A DNA stretch of 64,000 nucleotides from Pseudomonas sp. BN102 (GTDB lineage: Bacteria; Pseudomonadota; Gammaproteobacteria; Pseudomonadales; Pseudomonadaceae). A model generated the notes under the pieces. It ran no database searches and was not told the DNA's origin. It saw only the letters and a list, made by a program, of their open reading frames with translations. Below are positions 8,878 through 17,452 of this stretch, one piece after another; the stretch's first letter is position 1, and every line of letters starts with the position of its first letter. The stretch is from positions 448,943 to 512,942 of the forward strand of contig NZ_SSON01000075.1 in the NCBI RefSeq assembly GCF_029871245.1, written 5' to 3'. Made by a program: the position numbers and the translations under genes.

Positions 8878-10062
8878 TCAGAGGAAGTAATCGGTGCTGT
8901 CCAGCCCCATGCTCACTCCGCCCAGGTTAAGCGCGTACTTGCCCGGACAGTTGGCCACGTGGGCGCGGCCGGTGTGGATATCGCGGAAGGCACGGTTGAT
9001 GCCGTGTTTGCGGAAGATGGTGGAGGCGCCGCTGTTGTACATCAGGGCTTCCACCGCCTGGGCGCACTTGTCCGGGACAATGGCCGAGTCGTAGCGCATC
9101 TTCACCCGCTCGGACATGGTCAGCGCCTCGCCGGCATTGGCGCGCTGCATCATCAGCTCGAAATTGCGCAGCAGCACCGTGCGGCATTCGTCCACCGTGA
9201 CCATGGCATTGGCCAGGGCGGTCTGGGCGCCGGGGTCCTGGATGATCTTGCGACCGTCGTTGACGCCCACGCGGCCCTTGTTGGCCTCGATGAACAGGTC
9301 GATGGCACCCTGCAAGGCGCCGATGGTGGACGAGGACACAGCGCGGACGAAGATCTGGCCGAACGGCAAGCGGAACAGCGGTGCGGTGTTCACCGCATTG
9401 CCGGGGCTGTTCTGCATGAAGCCGTCGATGGAGCGGTGGGTGCGGTACTCGGGCACGAACACGTCTTCCACCAGCACGTCGTGGGAGCCGGTGGCCTCAA
9501 GGCCCATCACATCCCAGTTGTCGATGATGCTGTAGTCGTGGCGGGGTACCAGGAAGGTGCGGTAGTCCGGGCCGTCGCCTTCCTTCTCCGGCGGCACCAT
9601 GGCGCCGAGGAAGGCCCATTGGCAGTGCTTGCTGCCGGAGGAGAAGCCCCAGCGGCCACTCAGGCGGAAGCCGCCGTCGACGCGGGTCACCTTGCCTACC
9701 GGCATATAGGAAGAGGAGATCAGCACGCTCGAGTCCTGGCCCCAGACATCCTGCGCGGCGCGGTCGTCGAACAGTGCCAGCTGCCAATTGTGGATGGCCA
9801 CCACGCCCAGCACCCAGGCCGAGGACATGCAGCCTTCGGCGAGGGTCATCTGCACCTCGAAGAAGTCCTTGGGCTCCAGCTCGTAACCCTCCCAGCGTGC
9901 CGGCTGGAGGATGCGGAAGAAGCCCGCCTCCTGGAAGTCGCGGATGGTCTCCTCGGCCAGCAGGCCGTTCTTCGCGGCCAGCGGCGCGCGCTCGCGCAGC
10001 ACCGGCACCAGCTCGCGGGCTCGTTGTTTCAGGCGTTGGCGGATCAGGTCGTGGTCGAGCAT
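8878..10062 (-). CDS. hsaA: 3-HSA 4-hydroxylase (flavin monooxygenase), oxygenase component HsaA/TesA2
   Basis: A 394-residue acyl-CoA-dehydrogenase-fold flavin monooxygenase. In the known 9,10-seco pathway it hydroxylates 3-hydroxy-9,10-seconandrost-1,3,5(10)-triene-9,17-dione at C4, making the catechol opened by HsaC, with reduced FMN supplied by HsaB. Family features are GCMSSAWVLGVVAIHNWQLA, the flavin segment GFRLSGRWGFSSGSKHCQWA, and the C-terminal GISVN-like tail ending NLGGVSMGLDSTDYFL. It is divergent from hsaB across a 335-bp gap holding an operator for each direction and a family A repeat. The ATG at 10062 follows AGGAG and an AACAACAA motif. Confidence 0.93.
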   Translation of the reverse strand: MLDHDLIRQRLKQRARELVPVLRERAPLAAKNGLLAEETIRDFQEAGFFRILQPARWEGYELEPKDFFEVQMTLAEGCMSSAWVLGVVAIHNWQLALFDDRAAQDVWGQDSSVLISSSYMPVGKVTRVDGGFRLSGRWGFSSGSKHCQWAFLGAMVPPEKEGDGPDYRTFLVPRHDYSIIDNWDVMGLEATGSHDVLVEDVFVPEYRTHRSIDGFMQNSPGNAVNTAPLFRLPFGQIFVRAVSSSTIGALQGAIDLFIEANKGRVGVNDGRKIIQDPGAQTALANAMVTVDECRTVLLRNFELMMQRANAGEALTMSERVKMRYDSAIVPDKCAQAVEALMYNSGASTIFRKHGINRAFRDIHTGRAHVANCPGKYALNLGGVSMGLDSTDYFL

Positions 10063-10063
10063 C

Positions 10064-10071
10064 TTGTTGTT
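10064..10071 (-). promoter_or_regulatory. Crc/Hfq-type CA motif in hsaA leader
   Basis: AACAACAA on the minus strand, directly between the ribosome site AGGAG and the ATG, so bound protein would cover the translation start. Confidence 0.6.
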
Positions 10072-10133
10072 CTCCTGTTGAAGGCTTTTCCACCTATCGC
10101 CGCGCATTCAAACAACGGGCAATGGCGCGAGCA

Positions 10134-10149
10134 TCCTCCAAACGGACCA
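10134..10149 (-). promoter_or_regulatory. Steroid-regulon operator dyad, site 3 (hsaA)
   Basis: TCCTCC-AAAC-GGACCA on the plus strand, 72 bp before the hsaA start. One degenerate position in each half-site. Confidence 0.6.
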
Positions 10150-10190
10150 TATGGCGAGGGCGGAGATGGGAATCGGCACGGCCTGATTTT

Positions 10191-10289
10191 TGTGGGGGCG
10201 AATTCATTCGCGAATGGCAGCGCAGCTGCCACCTGCAAGGCCGCAGGGCAGGCCTGCGGCCTGCATAGCGAATGAATTCGCCCCCACAG
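10191..10289. repeat. Family A palindromic repeat in the hsaA-hsaB promoter gap
   Basis: Family A element with internal AGCGCAGCTGCC and GCAGGCCTGCGGCC hairpins, lying between the two operator dyads at 10134 and 10320. It therefore separates the two divergent promoters. Confidence 0.75.
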
Positions 10290-10319
10290 GAAAAGCGGCC
10301 CTGGCCAAGGCGATCAAAC

Positions 10320-10335
10320 TAGTCCCCTCGGACGA
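10320..10335 (+). promoter_or_regulatory. Steroid-regulon operator dyad, site 4 (hsaB operon)
   Basis: TAGTCC-CCTC-GGACGA, a full match to the consensus, ending 63 bp before the hsaB ATG. Confidence 0.7.
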
Positions 10336-10377
10336 TGTTGACCCCGCCGCCCTGGCGAAGAATCGGCAGCACTTGAG

Positions 10378-10385
10378 AACAACAA
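10378..10385 (+). promoter_or_regulatory. Crc/Hfq-type CA motif in hsaB leader
   Basis: AACAACAA followed by GAGGG, 13 bases before the hsaB ATG. Confidence 0.6.
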
Positions 10386-10397
10386 GAGGGCAGTGCG

Positions 10398-10904
10398 ATG
10401 AGCCAGGCCGATCTGAAAGGCGAAATGCTCCAGGCGATGCGTCGTCTGGCCAAGTCCGTGACCATCATCACCACCAGCAACGGCGAAGAACGTTTCGCCA
10501 TGTCCGCCACGGCGGTGGATTCGCTCTCCACCGAGCCGCCGTCCCTGCTGATCTGCGTGAACCGCACCGCGTCCCTGCACGCCGTGCTGGATGCCGGGGC
10601 GGACTTCTGCGTGAACATCCTCGGCCTGGAACAGGAAGAGCTGTCTCACCTGTGCAGCGGCCCGGTGAAGGGTGAGGCGCGCTTCCAGCGTGGCGACTGG
10701 CGCAACAGTTCCGGCGGCATTCCCTACCTGGGCGATGCCCAGTCGGCCATCCTCTGCCAGCAGGACGGCAAGTTCAGCTACGGCACCCATACCGTCTTCA
10801 TCGGCCGCATCGTCGAGATTCACAACAGCGCCGAAATCAGCCCGCTGGTCTATCTCGACGGGACCTATACCACCACCGCCTCATCCCTGGCCGTGGCCGG
10901 CTGA
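10398..10904 (+). CDS. hsaB: Flavin reductase component of 3-HSA monooxygenase, HsaB/TesA1
   Basis: A 168-residue member of the flavin reductase-like (HpaC/HsaB) family that uses NADH to reduce flavin for HsaA. Visible features are VTIITTSNGEERFAMSATAVDSLSTEPPSLLICVN (flavin-binding split barrel), the central FCVNIL strand and the C-terminal HTVFIGRIVEI. It opens an operon that continues with the ketosteroid dehydrogenase, the HSD and kshB. The leader carries both the operator dyad and an AACAACAA motif. The length and the divergent pairing with hsaA make the assignment firm. Confidence 0.92.
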   Translation: MSQADLKGEMLQAMRRLAKSVTIITTSNGEERFAMSATAVDSLSTEPPSLLICVNRTASLHAVLDAGADFCVNILGLEQEELSHLCSGPVKGEARFQRGDWRNSSGGIPYLGDAQSAILCQQDGKFSYGTHTVFIGRIVEIHNSAEISPLVYLDGTYTTTASSLAVAG

Positions 10905-10913
10905 GGACTCGCG

Positions 10914-12590
10914 ATGACGGCGATGCAGCAGCATCCGGATGCACCTCTGCGGGTGGCGGATCCCGGGCAGGTGAAGTGGGATGACAGCGCTGACCTGCTG
11001 GTGGTCGGTTTCGGCGGCGCGGGCGTATGCGCGGCCCTGGAGGCGCGTGGCCAAGGTACCTCGGTGCTGGCGCTGGAGCGCTTCGCCGGAGGCGGCGCCA
11101 CCGCGCGCAGTGGCGGCGTGGTCTATGCCGGCGGCGGTACGCCGCAGCAGGCCGCTGCCGGCGTCGAGGATTCGCCCCAGGCCATGTTCGACTACCTGCG
11201 CCAGGAGGTCGGTGACGCCGTTTCCGCGGACACCTTGCGGGACTTCTGCGTACGCAGCCGGGATCAGTTGGCCTGGCTGCAGCGCCAGGGGGCCGGTTTC
11301 GAGGGCAGCGTGCCGCCGGTGAAAACCTCCTACCCGAGCGACCAGTACTTCCTCTACTACTCCGGCAACGAGGCCGTGCCGAGCTACGCCCGTCAGGCGC
11401 GGCCGGCGCCCCGTGGACACCGGGCCCTGGGCAAGGGCATGTCCGGCTACAACTTCTACGCGCCGCTCAAGTCCAGCGCCCTGGGGCAGGGCGTGCGCCT
11501 GCGCACCCAGTGCGAAGTACGCCGCCTGGTGCTGGACGCCTCTGGCCGAGTAATCGGCGTCGAGGCATGGGAACTCCCGACCGGTAGCCGGGCGGCGAAG
11601 CGCCATGCGCGCCTGGCTCGCTGGACCGATGCGCTGCATCCCTATTCGCCGCCCCTGGCCGAGCGCCTGCGCCGCAAGGTGCGCGAGCTGGAGCTGGCCC
11701 ATGCCGAGCGGCGCCTGATCCGTGCGAATCACGGTGTCCTGCTCAGTGCGGGCGGATTCGTCTTCAACCAGGCGATGCTGACCGTACACGCGCCGCGCTA
11801 TCTCGGTGGACTGCCGCTGGGCACCAGCGGCTGCGACGGCGCCGGCATCCGCCTGGGCAACAGCGCCGGGGGCGCCATGGGCCGGATGGATAGGGCCAGC
11901 GCCTGGCGTTTCATCAATCCGCCGCTGGCCTGGGCCCGTGGCGTGATAGTCAATGCCGCCGGGCAGCGTTACTGCAATGAAGAGGTTTATGGCGCCAAGC
12001 TCGGCCACGCCATGGTGGAAGAACAGGGTGGCCGGGCCATCCTGATCATCAACCGGGCCCTGTACAAGGACGCCTTTGCGCAGATCGGGCCGGGCAAGGT
12101 CTGGTCCTTCCAGCGACTGCCGGCGCTGCTCAACCTGCTGTTCAACGCGCGCCGCGGCAAGACCCTCAGTCAGCTCGCCGAGCGCACCGGCCTGCCGCGT
12201 GCGGCGCTGGAGCAGACCCTGGTGGCCTACAACGCGGCGGCCCGTGGCGAGCGCGAAGATGCCTGGGGCAAGTCCGCCGGTTTCCTCGCGTCCCTGGAAC
12301 AGGGGCCCTGGTATGCGCTGGACCTGTCTTTCGACAGCGCGCTCTACCCCTGTCCGGTCATCACCCTGGGCGGCCTGCGTGTCTGCGAGGGCAGCGGCCA
12401 GGTGCTGGGTGAGGACCGGCAGCCGGTGCCTGGCCTCTACAGCGCCGGTCGCAATGCGGTGGGCGTCGCTTCCAACTTCTACGTGTCCGGCCTGTCCCTG
12501 GCCGATTGTGTCTACTCCGGGCGTCGTGTCGGCGCCCATGTGGCCGGCCTGGTCCGCGCCGCCAAGTCTTCCCAAGGAGAACAACAATGA
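10914..12590 (+). CDS. tesI: FAD-dependent 3-ketosteroid dehydrogenase, delta4-(5alpha) type
   Basis: A 558-residue flavoprotein of the fumarate reductase/KSTD family. The dinucleotide-binding motif is LLVVGFGGAGVCAALEA and the FAD region is ERFAGGGATARSGGVVYAGGGT. Near the C-terminus Y523 and S525 (NFYVSGLSLAD) match the Tyr-x-Ser pair described as catalytic in delta4-(5alpha)-KSTD of Rhodococcus. The delta1 enzymes have a different GPGATIGPAMT-type ending. It would oxidise 5alpha-3-ketosteroids to 4-ene-3-ketones. A delta1 activity cannot be fully excluded from sequence alone. It starts 9 bp after hsaB and overlaps the next gene by ATGA. Confidence 0.82.
   Translation: MTAMQQHPDAPLRVADPGQVKWDDSADLLVVGFGGAGVCAALEARGQGTSVLALERFAGGGATARSGGVVYAGGGTPQQAAAGVEDSPQAMFDYLRQEVGDAVSADTLRDFCVRSRDQLAWLQRQGAGFEGSVPPVKTSYPSDQYFLYYSGNEAVPSYARQARPAPRGHRALGKGMSGYNFYAPLKSSALGQGVRLRTQCEVRRLVLDASGRVIGVEAWELPTGSRAAKRHARLARWTDALHPYSPPLAERLRRKVRELELAHAERRLIRANHGVLLSAGGFVFNQAMLTVHAPRYLGGLPLGTSGCDGAGIRLGNSAGGAMGRMDRASAWRFINPPLAWARGVIVNAAGQRYCNEEVYGAKLGHAMVEEQGGRAILIINRALYKDAFAQIGPGKVWSFQRLPALLNLLFNARRGKTLSQLAERTGLPRAALEQTLVAYNAAARGEREDAWGKSAGFLASLEQGPWYALDLSFDSALYPCPVITLGGLRVCEGSGQVLGEDRQPVPGLYSAGRNAVGVASNFYVSGLSLADCVYSGRRVGAHVAGLVRAAKSSQGEQQ
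12580..12587 (+). promoter_or_regulatory. Crc/Hfq-type CA motif over the HSD start codon
   Basis: AACAACAA directly after GGAG, its last A being the first base of the ATG. It lies inside the 3' end of the preceding dehydrogenase gene, so it would act on the polycistronic mRNA. Confidence 0.5.
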
Positions 12591-13345
12591 AACGAGTCGA
12601 AGGCAAGGTTTGCATCGTCACCGGCGCCGCCAGTGGTGCGGGGCGCGACGATGCGCTGCTGCTGGCCAGCGAAGGGGCCAAAGTGGTGCTCACCGACCTC
12701 AACGACGAGGCCGGTCGCCAGGTGGCTGCGGAGATCGGTGCGAACGCTGTGTTCGTCCGTCAGGACATTTCCAGCGAAGCCGACTGGCAGAATGTCATCA
12801 AGGTCACCCTGGAAACCTTCGGTCGCCTTGATGTGCTGGTGAACAACGCCGGCATCCTGGCCCTGGCCAGCATCGAGGACACCAGCCTGGAGCTCTGGCA
12901 GAAGATCCAGCGGGTCAACAGCGACGGCTACTTCCTCGGCTGCAAGCACGCCATCGCGGCGATGAAGGACAGCGGCGGCGGCTCCATCATCAACATGTCC
13001 TCGGTAGCCGCCCTGGGTGGCATGCCGGCCTTCTGCGCTTACTCCGCCTCCAAGGGCGCGGTGGCCGCCCTGACCCGCTCCGTCGCGCTGCACTGCAAGC
13101 AGCAGGGCTACCGCATCCGTTGCAACAGCGTGCACCCGGACGGCATCAACACGCCGATGACCCAGCCGCTGACGGGCCTCCAGAACGTGCCGCAGGACGT
13201 GCTGGACCAGGACCCGAAGAACCGCATGTGCTCCCCGCGCGACATCGCCAACCTGGTGCTCTTCCTCGCCTCGGACGAGTCGCGCTTTATCAACGGCAGC
13301 GAGCTGCGCATCGACAATGCGCAGACCATCAGCGGCCTGATTTGA
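12587..13345 (+). CDS. 3beta/17beta-hydroxysteroid dehydrogenase (SDR)
   Basis: A 252-residue classical SDR with TGAASGAG, NNAG (VLVNNAGILALASIED) and the catalytic Ser...YSASK (INMSSVAALGGMPAFCAYSASK). The segments DISSEADW, NNAGIL and RCNSVHPDGINTPMTQ strongly resemble 3beta/17beta-HSD of Comamonas testosteroni, which oxidises the 3- and 17-hydroxyls of androgens with NAD+. ATGA coupling to the preceding ketosteroid dehydrogenase and the 13-bp gap to kshB place it in a ring A/B operon. The exact position specificity is inferred. The long upstream extension of the frame is rejected because GGAGAACAACAATG is a clear start. Confidence 0.85.
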   Translation: MKRVEGKVCIVTGAASGAGRDDALLLASEGAKVVLTDLNDEAGRQVAAEIGANAVFVRQDISSEADWQNVIKVTLETFGRLDVLVNNAGILALASIEDTSLELWQKIQRVNSDGYFLGCKHAIAAMKDSGGGSIINMSSVAALGGMPAFCAYSASKGAVAALTRSVALHCKQQGYRIRCNSVHPDGINTPMTQPLTGLQNVPQDVLDQDPKNRMCSPRDIANLVLFLASDESRFINGSELRIDNAQTISGLI

Positions 13346-13358
13346 TCCGGAGATGGAC

Positions 13359-14420
13359 ATGGGCAGCGCGCAGCCAATCGTGATCGAAAACCAGCAGTCC
13401 GGCGCCATCCAGCTGGAAGTGGCCGAGGTGATCGCCGAAACCCACGACAGCCGTTCCGTCGTGCTACGGGTTCCGGCGGGGCTGGAGGAGCGCTTCCGCT
13501 ACAAGGCGGGGCAGTTCCTCAGCTTCCGCGTAATGGTCGGCGGCAAGCGGCTGACGCGCTGCTATTCCATGTCCAGTTCGCCGGACTGCGACACCCTGCC
13601 GAAGGTCACCATCAAGCGGGTGGACGGTGGCCGGGTGTCCAACTGGTTCAATGAACAGGTACGTGCTGGTGACCTGCTGGAAGTCCTGCCGCCGGCTGGA
13701 CATTTCCATCTGCGCACCGGCGAGCATGACCTGGTGCTGTTCGGTGGCGGCTCGGGGATCACCCCGGTGTTCTCCATCCTCAAGTCGGCGCTGAAGACCA
13801 GCCGGCGCCGCATCAAACTGGTGTACGCCAACCGCGACGAGTCTTCGGTGATCTTCCGCGATGAGCTGAAGGCCCTGGCCAAGGCTCACGTCGACCAGTT
13901 GGAAGTGATCCATGTACTGGATTCGGTGCAGGGCTTCCTTACTGAGGGCGAGGTACGCCAGCTGGTGCGTGGCCACGCCGGCGCGGAGTTCTACATCTGC
14001 GGGCCGGGACCCTTCATGGATACCGTGGAGCGGGCTCTGCTGGCAGCGGGCGAGGACATGGATCGCATCCATGTGGAGCGCTTCGTGTCGCCGCCCGATC
14101 CGGATGCCGTGGTGGAAGACGCACCGTCGCCGGCTAGCGCCGTGCTGGAGCAGTTGCTGGTGGAACTGGATGGCCAGCTCAGCGAGGTGTCTACCCAGCC
14201 TGGCGAGACGCTGCTGCAGAGCATGCGCAACGCCGGCCTCGATGCGCCCTACTCCTGCGAGGAGGGCTTCTGCGGCGCCTGCATGTGCAAGGTGGAGGAG
14301 GGCGAGGTGGTCCTTTCCCGCAACGATATTCTCAGCCCCGCCGAACTGGCCGAAGGCTGGACCCTGGCATGCCAGGGCCGCCCGGGCAGCGCGCGGCTGA
14401 AGCTGAGGTTCCCGGAGTGA
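13359..14420 (+). CDS. kshB: 3-ketosteroid 9alpha-hydroxylase reductase, KshB
   Basis: A 353-residue three-domain iron-sulfur flavoprotein: N-terminal FAD domain (RCYSMSSSP), NAD domain (LFGGGSGITPVFSIL, FYICGPGPFMD) and a C-terminal plant-type [2Fe-2S] ferredoxin with C300, C305, C308 and C338 (CX4CX2CX29C). It passes electrons from NADH to KshA for 9alpha-hydroxylation, which opens ring B. The domain order (ferredoxin last) is the one known for KshB. I use the second ATG, six bases after GGAG; an ATG two codons earlier overlaps the ribosome site. It is the last gene of the operon and is followed by a strong terminator. Confidence 0.9.
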   Translation: MGSAQPIVIENQQSGAIQLEVAEVIAETHDSRSVVLRVPAGLEERFRYKAGQFLSFRVMVGGKRLTRCYSMSSSPDCDTLPKVTIKRVDGGRVSNWFNEQVRAGDLLEVLPPAGHFHLRTGEHDLVLFGGGSGITPVFSILKSALKTSRRRIKLVYANRDESSVIFRDELKALAKAHVDQLEVIHVLDSVQGFLTEGEVRQLVRGHAGAEFYICGPGPFMDTVERALLAAGEDMDRIHVERFVSPPDPDAVVEDAPSPASAVLEQLLVELDGQLSEVSTQPGETLLQSMRNAGLDAPYSCEEGFCGACMCKVEEGEVVLSRNDILSPAELAEGWTLACQGRPGSARLKLRFPE

Positions 14421-14475
14421 CAGCCGGGTCCTGCCGCCCTGACGGGAGGTATTGAGCGTGTATGTCTGTGCCTTT

Positions 14476-14504
14476 ATGCCCGGCTTTGGCCGGGCATTTT
14501 TTTT
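14476..14504 (+). terminator. Intrinsic terminator after kshB
   Basis: Stem TGCCCGGC/GCCGGGCA followed by eight T. It ends the hsaB-tesI-HSD-kshB transcript. Confidence 0.92.
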
Positions 14505-14519
14505 GCCCGGGCTAGCAGG

Positions 14520-14561
14520 ATGAAGCCGATCCCGGAATTGGTGCGCACAGCGCACCCTACG
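14520..14561. repeat. Family E repeat (GGTGCGCACAGCGCACC)
   Basis: ATGAAGCCGAT...GTGCGCACAGCGCACCCTACG. A near-identical copy lies at 48713-48755 and a fragment at 17215-17240. The core folds as a short GTGCGC hairpin. Confidence 0.65.
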
Positions 14562-14578
14562 GCCCAGCTTTGTAGCGT

Positions 14579-14664
14579 GTAGGGTGGAAGTCGCTTTTCA
14601 CTTCCACCGGCGGTGTTTCCGGTGGGCGCCGGTGGTGGATCGGTAAAGCGTGATCCACCCTACG
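14579..14664. repeat. Family B palindromic repeat
   Basis: GTAGGGTGGAAGTCGC... to ...GATCCACCCTAC, with an internal GTGGAT arm. The 385-bp gap 14421-14805 thus holds a terminator, a family E repeat, this element, an operator and the leader of the next gene. Confidence 0.75.
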
Positions 14665-14715
14665 GCCGCTATGCGGCTTTCGCGATTGAAATCGCTCCCG
14701 CAATGAGCCTGGGCG

Positions 14716-14731
14716 TAGTCTCAATGGACGA
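14716..14731 (+). promoter_or_regulatory. Steroid-regulon operator dyad, site 5 (SDR-CoA ligase operon)
   Basis: TAGTCT-CAAT-GGACGA, one base off consensus, ending 75 bp before the ATG at 14806. A second inverted repeat, GGCTAACCCACCGGGGTTAG, follows it at 14738. Confidence 0.65.
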
Positions 14732-14805
14732 TCAACAGGCTAACCCACCGGGGTTAGACTGCGGCGCAGGCTCCACTCCCATTAGAACAAGAGCGAGGAA
14801 GAACC

Positions 14806-15579
14806 ATGGCACGTCTTGCGAACAAGGTCGCCGTCATCACCGGCGCCGCATCGGGTATCGGCCTGGCCTGCGTCCGCCGTTTCGCCGAGGAAGGCGCACA
14901 GGTGGTCGGGCTGGATATGGGCGAGCCGCGCCCTGAGGCTGCCGCTAGCCTGGAAGGGCTGCAGCCGGCCCCGCTGTTCATGACCCTGGACGTGCGTGAC
15001 GAGGACAGGGTGCAGGCCGTGATGGACGAAGTGGTGAAACGCTTCGGCCGCATCGACGCGCTGGTCAACGCTGCCGGCATCGCCAGCCGGGGCAGCATCA
15101 CCGAGACGACCACCGAGGAGTGGCGCCGGGTGCTGGATATCCACCTCACCGGCAGCATGCTCACCAGCAAGTACGCCCTGGTACCCATGCTCGCGCAGAA
15201 GGGTGGCTCGATCATCAACTTCGGCTCGATCTTCGGCCTCCAGGGCTGCGACGGCAACGCCGCCTACAACACCGCCAAGGGCGGGATCAGCCAGCTCACC
15301 CGCTCCATGGCCATCGACTACGGTTACGCCAATATCCGCGTCAACGGCCTGTGCCCCGGGCTGATCGACACCCCCATGACGCAGATGGTCAAGGAGCAGA
15401 AGGAGTTCCACGCCTACTTCGCCTCCCAGCACATGCTGTGCCGTGCCGGACGTCCGGACGAGGTGGCCAGCGTCGCGCTCTTCCTCGCTTCGGACGATGC
15501 CTCCTTCGTCAGCGGCCAGATGATCGCTGTGGACGGCGGCTTCTCCGCCGGACGTCGCTTCGCGCCGCCGCAAGCCTGA
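14806..15579 (+). CDS. SDR family oxidoreductase
   Basis: A 257-residue classical SDR: TGAASGIG cofactor motif, LVNAAG, catalytic Ser with YNTAK (NFGSIFGLQGCDGNAAYNTAK), and the C-terminal FLASDDASFVSGQMIAVDGG. It probably oxidises or reduces a hydroxyl on a steroid or a ring C/D acyl-CoA, but the position is unknown. It heads a two-gene unit with the CoA ligase 64 bp downstream, under its own operator dyad. Its leader holds only an imperfect CA motif (AACAAGAG). The pairing with a CoA ligase favours a role in HIP or side-chain acyl metabolism, which is inference. Confidence 0.82.
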   Translation: MARLANKVAVITGAASGIGLACVRRFAEEGAQVVGLDMGEPRPEAAASLEGLQPAPLFMTLDVRDEDRVQAVMDEVVKRFGRIDALVNAAGIASRGSITETTTEEWRRVLDIHLTGSMLTSKYALVPMLAQKGGSIINFGSIFGLQGCDGNAAYNTAKGGISQLTRSMAIDYGYANIRVNGLCPGLIDTPMTQMVKEQKEFHAYFASQHMLCRAGRPDEVASVALFLASDDASFVSGQMIAVDGGFSAGRRFAPPQA

Positions 15580-15643
15580 ATCCCCAGCCATTCCCGCGGC
15601 CTGCTCCCGCCGGCCGCCGTTCCCTCGCGCCCGAGAAAAGCCC

Positions 15644-17212
15644 ATGCCCAACCTGGAATGCGCCCTGACCATCCCTGAACTGCTGGCCGCCGCCGCGACC
15701 CGCTACGGCGAGTCCATGGCCATCGAGGACCAGAACACCCGCATCAGTTACCACCAGCTCGACCAGCTGCGCCGTCAGGCCGCCCGCGCCCTGTTGGCGC
15801 TGGAAATCCGGGTGGGCGAGCGGGTGGCCATCTGGGCGCCGAACATCCATGAGTGGATAGTCGCCGCCGTCGCCTTGCAGAGTGTGGGCGCCGTGTTGGT
15901 GCCGTTGAACACGCGGATGAAGGGGGCCGAGGCCGGCTTCATCCTGCGCGAGAGCGGCGCCAGCCTCCTGTTCGTCGTCGGGCAGTTCCTCGGCACCGAC
16001 TACCCGGCGCTGCTGTCCGGCGAGGCGTTGCCGGAACTGCGCAGGCGCATCTGCCTGCGCGGCGATGCGGAGGGCTGCCTGGGCTGGGATGCTTTCATGG
16101 CCCTGGGCGCCGAAGTCTCGCCGGCGGAGCTGGCGGTGCGCGAGGCGGAGGTCGACGAGCACAGCCTGTCCGACCTGCTGTTCACCTCCGGCACCACCGG
16201 CAAGCCGAAGGGCGTGATGACCGCCCATGGCCAGAACCTGCGCATCGTCCGCGACTGGAGCGCCATGGTCGGCCTGCGTCAGGGCGACCGCTACCTGATC
16301 GTCAATCCCTTTTTCCACAGCTTCGGCTACAAGGCCGGTTGGCTGGCGGCGCTGATGCGCGGCTGCTGCATCCTGCCGCAGCAGGTGTTCGACGTACCGG
16401 TGATGCTGGAGCGCGTCGCGCGCGAGCGCATTACCGTGCTGCCCGGTCCGCCGACGCTGTATCAGTCGATCCTCAGCCACCCCGATCGCCAGAAGTACGA
16501 TCTCTCCAGCTTACGTGTAGCGGTGACGGGCGCCGCTTCGGTGCCGGTGGAAATGGTGCGGCGCATGGCCAGCGAGCTGGGCTTCGAGACCATCGTCACC
16601 GCCTACGGTCTGACCGAGGCTTGCGGCTTCGTCACCATCTGCCGTCCGGGGGATTCCGCAGAACGGATCGCAACCACTTCGGGCCGCGCTTTCCCTGACG
16701 TGGAAGTGCGCTGCGTGGATGGCGCCGGTAACCCGGTGCCGACCGGGGAGCCCGGGGAGCTACTGGTGCGCGGCTATAACCTGATGAAGGGTTATTTCAA
16801 TAATCCCGAGGCCACGGCTGAGGCCATCGATGCTGATGGCTGGCTGCACACTGGCGATGTCGGCGTGCTCGACGAGGACGGCTACCTGCGCATCACCGAC
16901 CGCCTCAAAGACATGTTCATCACCGGTGGCTTCAACGTGTATCCGGCGGAGATCGAGCAGGTGATCCTGCGTTATCCGGGCGTCGCGCAGGCAGCGGTGA
17001 TCGGTATTCCCGACGAGCGCCTGGGCGAAGTGGCCATGGCCTTCCTCCTGCCCGCCGCCGGCCAGCGGCTGGACACCGGCGAGTTCCTCGCCTGGTGCCG
17101 CGAGCAGATGGCCAACTACAAGGTGCCGCGCCGCGCGCTGCTGCTCGACGCGATGCCGCTGAATGCCGCCGGCAAGGTGACCAAGGACGCCCTGCGCAAG
17201 ATGGCGGTGTAA
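15644..17212 (+). CDS. FadD3-like acyl-CoA ligase
   Basis: A 522-residue ANL-superfamily ligase: P-loop FTSGTTGKPKGV, the substrate-pocket segment VNPFFHSFGYKAGWLA typical of FadD3-like enzymes, YGLTEA, the hinge LHTGDVGVLDEDGYLRITDRLKDMF and the C-terminal catalytic Lys in NAAGKVTKD. FadD3 activates HIP (the ring C/D propionate left after ring A/B removal) to HIP-CoA with ATP. A close paralogue lies at 33557, so one of the two may act on a different steroid acid. It is the last gene of its operon and is followed by a family A repeat. Confidence 0.87.
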   Translation: MPNLECALTIPELLAAAATRYGESMAIEDQNTRISYHQLDQLRRQAARALLALEIRVGERVAIWAPNIHEWIVAAVALQSVGAVLVPLNTRMKGAEAGFILRESGASLLFVVGQFLGTDYPALLSGEALPELRRRICLRGDAEGCLGWDAFMALGAEVSPAELAVREAEVDEHSLSDLLFTSGTTGKPKGVMTAHGQNLRIVRDWSAMVGLRQGDRYLIVNPFFHSFGYKAGWLAALMRGCCILPQQVFDVPVMLERVARERITVLPGPPTLYQSILSHPDRQKYDLSSLRVAVTGAASVPVEMVRRMASELGFETIVTAYGLTEACGFVTICRPGDSAERIATTSGRAFPDVEVRCVDGAGNPVPTGEPGELLVRGYNLMKGYFNNPEATAEAIDADGWLHTGDVGVLDEDGYLRITDRLKDMFITGGFNVYPAEIEQVILRYPGVAQAAVIGIPDERLGEVAMAFLLPAAGQRLDTGEFLAWCREQMANYKVPRRALLLDAMPLNAAGKVTKDALRKMAV

Positions 17213-17285
17213 GGCGGTAGGGTGCGCTGCGCGCACCGGACCGGGGTCTCGGCCGCGGGTGGGGCCAGAAGGCTTGCCGCTTTTC

Positions 17286-17383
17286 TGTGGGGGCGAATTC
17301 ATTCGCGAACCGGACCGCAGGTTCGGCCTGGAGCCAGCTTGGGGCTGCTGCACAGCCCTTAGCGAATAAATTCGCCCCCACAA
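17286..17383. repeat. Family A palindromic repeat
   Basis: TGTGGGGGCGAATTCATTCG to CGAATAAATTCGCCCCCACA. Together with the family E fragment at 17215-17240 it fills the gap between the convergent CoA ligase and LuxR genes. Confidence 0.75.
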
Positions 17384-17452
17384 CAAAGGTTCCACGACAC
17401 TCCGTAGCAGTCTGGCGAAGGGGGCGGCGAAGGGGCACGCCGCCCACTCGGC

